Assembly: GCA_001564135.1 (NCBI GenBank)
Contig: LKNH01000064.1
Coordinates: 1-10,715 of the forward strand
Reading direction: 5' to 3'
Source: Halobacteriaceae archaeon Tc-Br11_E2g27
Lineage (GTDB): Archaea; Halobacteriota; Halobacteria; Halobacteriales; Haloarculaceae
Length of the DNA stretch: 10,715 nt
This document shows, piece by piece, positions 6,682 through 10,715 of the stretch (within the stretch, counting starts at the first letter, position 1; each line of letters begins with the position of its first letter). The position numbers were made by a program, and so were the translations under genes. The notes under the pieces were generated by a model, which was not told the origin of the DNA, searched no databases, and saw only the letters and a list, made by a program, of their open reading frames with translations.

Positions 6682-6689
6682 CTTTTTCC
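6682..6689 (+). terminator. Candidate T-run terminator after the acidic zinc-finger gene
   Basis: GCTTTTTC follows the TAG stop directly. It is a short T run without an evident stem, so it is a weak call. It may alternatively be part of the upstream region of the Nif3-like gene. Confidence 0.3.
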
Positions 6690-6726
6690 AGCAACAAACA
6701 TACACGTGGCAGTCATTGGTCCCGAT

Positions 6727-7491
6727 ATGGATTGTCAGGAACTCTCTGACCGCCTTGATTCGGAGCTAGCAACCGAAGCGTATGCTACAATCGATGTGAG
6801 CGCAAATGGGTTGCAAGTCGAACGAACTGGCGATATCTCACACGTCGCTGTGGCTGTCGATGCAGCCGTCGAGACGATTGAACGAGCGATTGCACGAGAT
6901 GCAGACCTCCTGTTTACCCACCACGGTATCTCGTGGGGCGGCATAGAGCGCGTGACGGGAAGCACATACCAGCGCATTGCACCGCTTATCGAGCACAACG
7001 TCGGACTCTATGCGTCGCATCTTCCGCTTGATGGACACCAGACGCTTGGCAACGCCGCTGGTGTTGGTGATGTCCTTGGCGTCATTGACCGTGAACCGTT
7101 TGGTCGGTACGACGGCGAGTATATCGGACAGGCAGGAACGCTCCCCGAGCCCGTGTCCACGGACACACTCGTTGAACAGCTTTCATCGGAACTGGATACT
7201 GGCGGACAGCAGGTACAGACGCTTGATTTTGGTCCCGAGATGGTGTCCAAGGTCGCAATCGTCACGGGAAGCGGCGTTGATTGGTTGGACGAGGCTGTGG
7301 CGGTTGACGCTGACGTACTCATCACTGGTGAAGGCAAACAGAGCGTCTATCATGAAGCGAAGGAAGCGGGAATCTCGGTCGTTCTTGCAGGGCATTATGC
7401 AACGGAGACGTTCGGGGTTCAGTCAGTGCAAAATCTCCTGTCGGAGTGGGGGTTAGAGACGAGCTTTATCGACTGCCCAACCGGTCTGTAA
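6727..7491 (+). CDS. Nif3-like dinuclear metal-center protein
   Basis: The 254-residue protein matches the Nif3/NIF3-like (DUF34) family, usually 245-280 residues in archaea. Metal-binding motifs are present at both ends: LLFTHHGISWGG with two histidines, SHLPLDGHQTLGNAAG in the N-terminal half, and LAGHYATETFGVQS near the C-terminus, supplying the last histidine and glutamate. The ANGLQVE and ERVTG stretches are also typical. The family forms toroidal oligomers with a two-metal site, and its biochemical role remains unsettled; a link to GTP cyclohydrolase I-type chemistry has been suggested for some members by annotation only. A GTG seven codons upstream (6706) is an alternative start, but the ATG at 6727 fits the usual family N-terminus better. 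Its end faces the end of pth2, 14 bases apart. Confidence 0.88.
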   Translation: MDCQELSDRLDSELATEAYATIDVSANGLQVERTGDISHVAVAVDAAVETIERAIARDADLLFTHHGISWGGIERVTGSTYQRIAPLIEHNVGLYASHLPLDGHQTLGNAAGVGDVLGVIDREPFGRYDGEYIGQAGTLPEPVSTDTLVEQLSSELDTGGQQVQTLDFGPEMVSKVAIVTGSGVDWLDEAVAVDADVLITGEGKQSVYHEAKEAGISVVLAGHYATETFGVQSVQNLLSEWGLETSFIDCPTGL

Positions 7492-7505
7492 CGTCTGTTT
7501 GCCTG

Positions 7506-7844
7506 TTAGAGTAGGCTCAACTCGCCCGTGATAGCATCAACTTGCCGTTCGGAGGCTGGTCCGACAGCGAGCGTTGTCGACGTCCCAGGTTCCAATTGGG
7601 TATGGCCGGCATCGCGGATAACTGCTTGTGGGAGCCCATCCGCTTTGGCAAGTTCAGCGAGTTCGTACAGTGTTGATTCATCAGCGGCCTTGAGTACCAC
7701 CTTCTTTTGGCCGCCTTGTTTCCATGTTCGCTGGGCATCACTGCTAGCCTTTTCGTAGGCTTTGAGCGATGCATGGGCGACCTGTGCGGCAAGTTTTCCG
7801 GTACCCATACCGAGGTCAGTCCGTGCGACAATCGCTTGTTTCAT
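7506..7844 (-). CDS. pth2: Peptidyl-tRNA hydrolase 2 (archaeal/eukaryotic type)
   Basis: Read leftwards, the 112-residue product MKQAIVARTDLGMGTGK... is a complete Pth2. It has the conserved lysine K17 in GMGTGKLAAQVAHA, H24, and the C-terminal motif VIRDAGHTQLEPGTSTTLAVGP with D78 and T90. Pth2 releases peptides from prematurely dropped peptidyl-tRNA so that tRNA can be reused. The frame is open for 21 more codons upstream (to 7907), but that extension is not family-like (MATIARRRKHDAFD...) and enters the palindromic element, so the ATG at 7844 is chosen. A weak TATA-like TTTTGATGG occurs about 25 bases upstream. The gene is convergent with the Nif3-like gene and lies downstream of the zinc-ribbon gene on the same strand. 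Confidence 0.93.
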   Translation of the reverse strand: MKQAIVARTDLGMGTGKLAAQVAHASLKAYEKASSDAQRTWKQGGQKKVVLKAADESTLYELAELAKADGLPQAVIRDAGHTQLEPGTSTTLAVGPASERQVDAITGELSLL

Positions 7845-7893
7845 ACAGGATGTGCGGTACTCACCATCAAAAGCGTCGTGTTTTCGGCGGCGA

Positions 7894-7981
7894 GCTATAG
7901 TAGCCACTGAAAGTCAATGCATACCCGATCGCACGAAGGCTGTGCGATCGGTGTGTAAATCGTTTCAATTGTTACTATAGC
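7894..7981. repeat. 88-bp palindromic element (MITE-like) between the zinc-ribbon gene and pth2
   Basis: The ends are exact inverted copies, GCTATAGTA (7894-7902) and TACTATAGC (7973-7981). Then come TGAAA (7908-7912) and TTTCA (7963-7967) at equal distance from each end, and a perfect central stem CCGATCGCAC (7925-7934) / GTGCGATCGG (7942-7951) around a seven-base loop. The overall symmetry is that of a miniature inverted-repeat element or a long hairpin. The right end lies one base from the zinc-ribbon gene's stop codon and the left end lies 50 bases before the pth2 start. It holds no gene. It may also act as a terminator of the zinc-ribbon transcript. No clear target-site duplication is visible. 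It shares no obvious sequence with the palindrome at 460-539. Confidence 0.7.
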
Positions 7982-7982
7982 C

Positions 7983-8243
7983 TTACATGGTCCGACGGGT
8001 GCTGTCCGTTTGTTGTCTGGCAAGTGACGACCCTCGGGTCGGGAGTTCGGTTACGCAGTGCCCGCAGTACCGGTATGTGGGCTCGTTTGATTCACCACAG
8101 TCTGGACAGGTGACCGTCTCCCAGGCGTCCTCGTGGGAATGGCTGTCGTTTGGTCCTCGGTGGTTTCTGAAGGCGTAGGCAAGGATAACCAGATGTGTGA
8201 GCAATAGCAGGCCGATAGCGACAAACACCCAATCGCTGGCCAT
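7983..8243 (-). CDS. Small membrane protein with zinc-ribbon domain
   Basis: This 86-residue protein starts with one hydrophobic helix (about residues 5-24, VFVAIGLLLLTHLVILAYAF). A short histidine/aspartate-rich spacer follows, then a zinc ribbon, TCPDCGESNEPTYRYCGHC (about 44-62), with two CxxC pairs. The tail is basic and hydrophilic. The arrangement matches small haloarchaeal zinc-ribbon membrane proteins of unknown function. The helix probably anchors the ribbon on the cytosolic face, where it may bind a protein or nucleic acid; this is inference. It has its own TATA box at 8267-8273 although it lies only 43 bases after the HTTM gene. Its stop codon abuts the palindromic element, so its natural 3' end may have been altered by that element. 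Confidence 0.75.
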   Translation of the reverse strand: MASDWVFVAIGLLLLTHLVILAYAFRNHRGPNDSHSHEDAWETVTCPDCGESNEPTYRYCGHCVTELPTRGSSLARQQTDSTRRTM

Positions 8244-8265
8244 ATGTGGGGGTTGTCAGGCCGCC

Positions 8266-8273
8266 CTATATAA
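8266..8273 (-). promoter_or_regulatory. TATA box of the small zinc-ribbon gene
   Basis: On the minus strand the sequence reads TTATATAG, centred about 27 bases before the ATG at 8243. This is a strong haloarchaeal TATA match at the spacing for a leaderless mRNA. It lies in the 43-base gap after the HTTM stop, so the small gene is probably transcribed independently. Confidence 0.65.
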
Positions 8274-8286
8274 TTGTTTCTCCAAC

Positions 8287-9909
8287 TCAGAACTCTGGAA
8301 AGCCGATGTGTTTCGGCTCTTGGTCACCACAGCTATGTCGCGACCGGAGGTCAGATTCTCGGTCGCGGTTCTCGGGGTCAGCAATCGTCTCTCGCGTCAC
8401 TTGTTCGGTAATCTCGTAGATGTTGATGTGGGTGAGTTCAACGCCATGCTCTTCGGGGGCACGCTCACACAGGTCGGCGACGAGGTGGTCGGGGGCCTCA
8501 CCAACTGTTCCTGCCCGCCGAATTGAGTTCATATAGAACCGCTCGCGGTAACTTCCGTGCTGCTTTTGTAGCTCCTGTCCCGGTCGTTCGAACGTTAGCT
8601 CCCGGTCGTTGTAGATATCCAACTGCTGGCCATCGGCTGTCTCTGCGGGGAAGACGTAGTACCTGTCAGTGGTTCGTGGCCCGGGTCCGGCAAAAATGCT
8701 CCATTCGGGTTGGTCGATGTTCAGCCGCTCTGCGACTGAGTGTATCTGCGCTCCAACAGCGGACTCAACGATGTTGTCCTCGGGGTCGTAATCTTCGTCG
8801 ATGTCCGTCTCGAAGAGCATCCCGGCTTCCGGTGCAAGCAGTGCGAGGGTAATCGCGATAGCAACGAGAATCACGACCATCGTCGATTTGTATGTAATCT
8901 TTCGCGCTTGCTCTACACGGGCGTGAGTGAGCCGAGGATTTGGAACGGCCTGTGCACTGGTGATTGCACGGTTTTTGAGTGTCCGAAGTGGGGCAGTTGT
9001 CAACCCAGTCCAGCGAGTCACCCGTGACAGGTCGGCATAGAATACTGTTGGAACGAACAACAACAGTCCTGTCAGTGCCACGTAGGCAAATGCGCCGATA
9101 CGGACTGTCAACGCAAACGAGGCGTGGCCACCCATGAAAAAGACGAGCAGCGGGAGACGCTTGCGCCCTCGCAGGAGAATGAGCAGTGGCGAAGCAAGCA
9201 GCATGTGAAACCAGAGCCAACCGCCGACTTGCAGTGGCAGTTCGAAATTCCGCATGAAATCACCAAGGAGGAACGTCATCTCATCCAGTCCCATCACGAG
9301 CACTGCGGCTTCGCCGCTTTGCCACAGGTCAGAGCCCATCTTGTTGAAGCCGTTAATCGTATACATTACGACCATCTGAGACAGGGCGAATACCGACGCC
9401 AAGCCGACAAACTCCTGTCGAGGGCTCCCCGTTCGGTGAACGGCATCAACTGACCACCGCTCTCCAAGGGGCAAGAATATAGCCCAGAAAAAGAGTAAGC
9501 GAAAGAGTGTATCTGCATAGCTTAGCACCAGCGGGTTGTGGTGGTCAAGCGAAATGACGAACAGAAAGGAGAGTATCGTTGCAAACCGGGTTTTGTATCC
9601 AACTATCAACTGGAGTGCGACAAGCCCGTGCAAAACGAACAGTCCGGCGATAACCGTCGGGTCTGACGTATAATAAAAGAACGAGAAGGCCCCATCAGGG
9701 GTGTAGGATTCAGCGAGTTCTTGTGGCACGACGCCGTCATCAGTATAGTAAAACCAAAAGTTCCGAGAACGAGAGATGAGGTCTCCAATAATTAACAGTC
9801 CGAGTGCGATACGAAAGAGTGCAAGCGACCGGGTGTCGATGCTCACACAGCCTCGGAGAGACGAAACAGCTGATGTGACGCGATTCGGGAGGGGGTTGTC
9901 AGCTTTCAT
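8287..9909 (-). CDS. HTTM-domain (vitamin K-dependent gamma-carboxylase-like) membrane protein
   Basis: The 540-residue protein has about nine hydrophobic helices: about 29-44, 85-103, 109-120, 134-148, 167-185, 231-246, 252-266, 273-290 and 343-360. The segment SLDHHNPLVLSYADTLFRLL (120-139) and the downstream FLPLGERWSVD match the HTTM family, the membrane part of vitamin K-dependent gamma-carboxylase and its many microbial relatives. A soluble C-terminal domain (about 385-540) begins QPEWSIFAGPGPRTTDRYYV, the tryptophan/phenylalanine-rich pattern that often follows the membrane part in microbial members. Whether it carboxylates anything is unknown; haloarchaea have menaquinone, which could serve as cofactor, but this is speculation. 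The start at 9909 is the first ATG of the frame and gives a family-like N-terminus. It is divergent from the CheF gene. The family call is fairly secure; the function is open. Confidence 0.82.
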   Translation of the reverse strand: MKADNPLPNRVTSAVSSLRGCVSIDTRSLALFRIALGLLIIGDLISRSRNFWFYYTDDGVVPQELAESYTPDGAFSFFYYTSDPTVIAGLFVLHGLVALQLIVGYKTRFATILSFLFVISLDHHNPLVLSYADTLFRLLFFWAIFLPLGERWSVDAVHRTGSPRQEFVGLASVFALSQMVVMYTINGFNKMGSDLWQSGEAAVLVMGLDEMTFLLGDFMRNFELPLQVGGWLWFHMLLASPLLILLRGRKRLPLLVFFMGGHASFALTVRIGAFAYVALTGLLLFVPTVFYADLSRVTRWTGLTTAPLRTLKNRAITSAQAVPNPRLTHARVEQARKITYKSTMVVILVAIAITLALLAPEAGMLFETDIDEDYDPEDNIVESAVGAQIHSVAERLNIDQPEWSIFAGPGPRTTDRYYVFPAETADGQQLDIYNDRELTFERPGQELQKQHGSYRERFYMNSIRRAGTVGEAPDHLVADLCERAPEEHGVELTHINIYEITEQVTRETIADPENRDRESDLRSRHSCGDQEPKHIGFPEF

Positions 9910-10178
9910 TGTAGACGGTATCAGTTTCGGGGATTCGAGTCAGGACTCGTTCGGATGTACTGTCTACCTTTAGGTGTGATGATACGGTAAGTAAATGATT
10001 CCGGTTGTGTGATACCGTGGCGTCATTCAGCATGCACGGGAACCGCTCGAAAAGCCAGATACAGGGAATCACAACGCTGCTGATACTGCTTGCTGTCCTA
10101 TCGTTGCACTCCCTGCAGTGGCTACCTGACAAAACCTATAATTGCGGGCCTACCATAGCCACAGATACGAACAGCTCC
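9910..10178. other. Divergent intergenic region between HTTM and cheF genes
   Basis: This 269-base region carries no gene I would call. It holds a repeated nonamer: TGATACCGT at 10010-10018, its inverted copy ACGGTATCA at 9915-9923, and the near copy TGATACGGT at 9980-9988. These could be operator sites or chance. A TATA-like TATAATT (10137-10143) lies about 39 bases before the cheF ATG. The cheF frame is open leftwards to 9999 and includes a hydrophobic stretch after an ATG at 10032. Confidence 0.4.
10136..10143 (+). promoter_or_regulatory. Candidate TATA box for cheF
   Basis: CTATAATT is a reasonable haloarchaeal TATA element. It would place transcription start near 10165 and leave a leader of about 13 bases before the ATG at 10179. 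It would also exclude the upstream in-frame ATG at 10032. The call rests on sequence and spacing alone. Confidence 0.4.
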
Positions 10179-10715
10179 ATGACAAACGAAACGAAAATCG
10201 CTGATACGCAGGGAAAATATCTCCACGCCATCAAAAACGGTCGGGAGATGATGGACGCGACCTGGGAGCCCTGTCGTACTATCCTTACTAACGAGCGACT
10301 CGTTGTCATGGCTGACCAGCAGTTTTCCATTCCACTGGGGAATATCACAGAGATGGGCGAACGGCTGGACCTGAATCAGGAAATCGCCTCGGAATCTGAG
10401 TATTCTACTGTGCATATCGACGAGGATGTGCTGCTGGTCGCGGCAAACAACCACGAGAGTTTCGAGACTGACCTGTATCGGGCTATCCTTGATGGAGCAA
10501 TCGTTTATGTCAAACATCCTGCAGTCGTGGGAGGGGTGATTCAGGGCCAGGAGTGGCAGCGTGGGCGACTCAAAGTCACGGCGGAAGCCGTCCAACTCGT
10601 GCTTGAAGATGGACAGCGGTTCGTTATCGACCGCGACGATATCGGCGATTTCGAGACGGACGAGCGGGCGATTGCCGGTGACAAGCGGATGGTAATCGAA
10701 GTCGAGCATACCGAC
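10179..10715 (+). CDS. cheF: CheF-family taxis protein (partial, C-terminus beyond window)
   Basis: The visible 179 residues begin MTNETKIADTQGKYLHAIKNG. They contain two similar beta-rich stretches, RTILTNERLVVM with FSIPLGNITEMGERLDLNQ (33-67) and GRLKVTAEAVQLVLEDGQ with FVIDRDDIGDFETDE (129-162), as in archaeal CheF proteins (DUF439). CheF is a haloarchaeal adaptor that links the chemotaxis proteins CheY, CheD and CheC to the archaellum motor accessory proteins, so signals can switch its rotation. Normal length is about 280-300 residues, so roughly a third is missing past the window edge. The start at 10179 fits the family N-terminus; a longer in-frame version from 10032 would add 49 residues with a hydrophobic segment and is less likely. 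Further chemotaxis or archaellum genes are expected downstream; this is inference. Confidence 0.8.
   Translation, partial: MTNETKIADTQGKYLHAIKNGREMMDATWEPCRTILTNERLVVMADQQFSIPLGNITEMGERLDLNQEIASESEYSTVHIDEDVLLVAANNHESFETDLYRAILDGAIVYVKHPAVVGGVIQGQEWQRGRLKVTAEAVQLVLEDGQRFVIDRDDIGDFETDERAIAGDKRMVIEVEHTD

Noticed and set aside
7845..7907. N-terminal extension of pth2 in the same frame
   Set aside because: Pth2 proteins start at MKQAIVARTD-like sequence; the extension is arginine-rich, not family-like, and reaches into the palindromic element.
8765..9220. 151-residue minus-strand frame inside the HTTM gene
   Set aside because: It overlaps the HTTM reading frame on the same strand out of phase, and the HTTM protein has consistent membrane helices and family motifs.
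10122..10709. 195-residue minus-strand frame over cheF
   Set aside because: The plus strand gives a CheF-family product with TATA-like upstream sequence; the antisense frame has no family features.

Overview
The window looks like the chromosome of a haloarchaeon (class Halobacteria). It carries an archaeal hypusine-type factor aIF5A, an archaeal-type peptidyl-tRNA hydrolase (Pth2) and a CheF-family taxis protein. Its proteins are strongly acidic, and several genes have a TATA box about 25-28 bases before the start codon, which is typical of leaderless haloarchaeal mRNAs. The base composition seems moderate for this group, without the very strong G/C third-position bias of most haloarchaea. 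I cannot name the genus.

Left part (1-4233). A SAM-dependent methyltransferase runs off the left edge on the minus strand. It is separated from the rightward genes by an intergenic region holding an 80-bp near-perfect palindrome (460-539). Five rightward genes follow: an ASCH-domain protein, a pterin-4a-carbinolamine dehydratase-like protein, a HAD phosphatase, and an Hsp20-type small heat shock protein closely followed by a membrane-anchored ABC1/UbiB kinase (12-base gap, good ribosome binding site, GTG start).

Middle (4268-7491). A textbook promoter drives aIF5A, whose stop codon overlaps the start of an agmatinase-family gene (TGATG). This pairs the hypusinated translation factor with an enzyme of agmatine-type chemistry. 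A zinc-finger protein with a very long acidic linker and a small C-terminal helical domain follows, then a Nif3-like dinuclear-metal protein.

Right part (7506-10715). Convergent to the Nif3-like gene lie three minus-strand genes: Pth2, a tiny membrane zinc-ribbon protein, and a nine-helix HTTM/vitamin K-dependent gamma-carboxylase-like membrane protein. An 88-bp palindromic element (7894-7981) sits between the zinc-ribbon gene and pth2. Divergent from the HTTM gene, a CheF-family protein runs off the right edge, suggesting the window borders a chemotaxis/archaellum cluster.

Most of the window is conserved housekeeping sequence. The least explained items are the two different palindromic elements, the acidic zinc-finger protein, the HTTM protein, and a membrane-segment-like in-frame extension upstream of cheF. 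I found no CRISPR array, tRNA, rRNA, transposase or clear new defence system.
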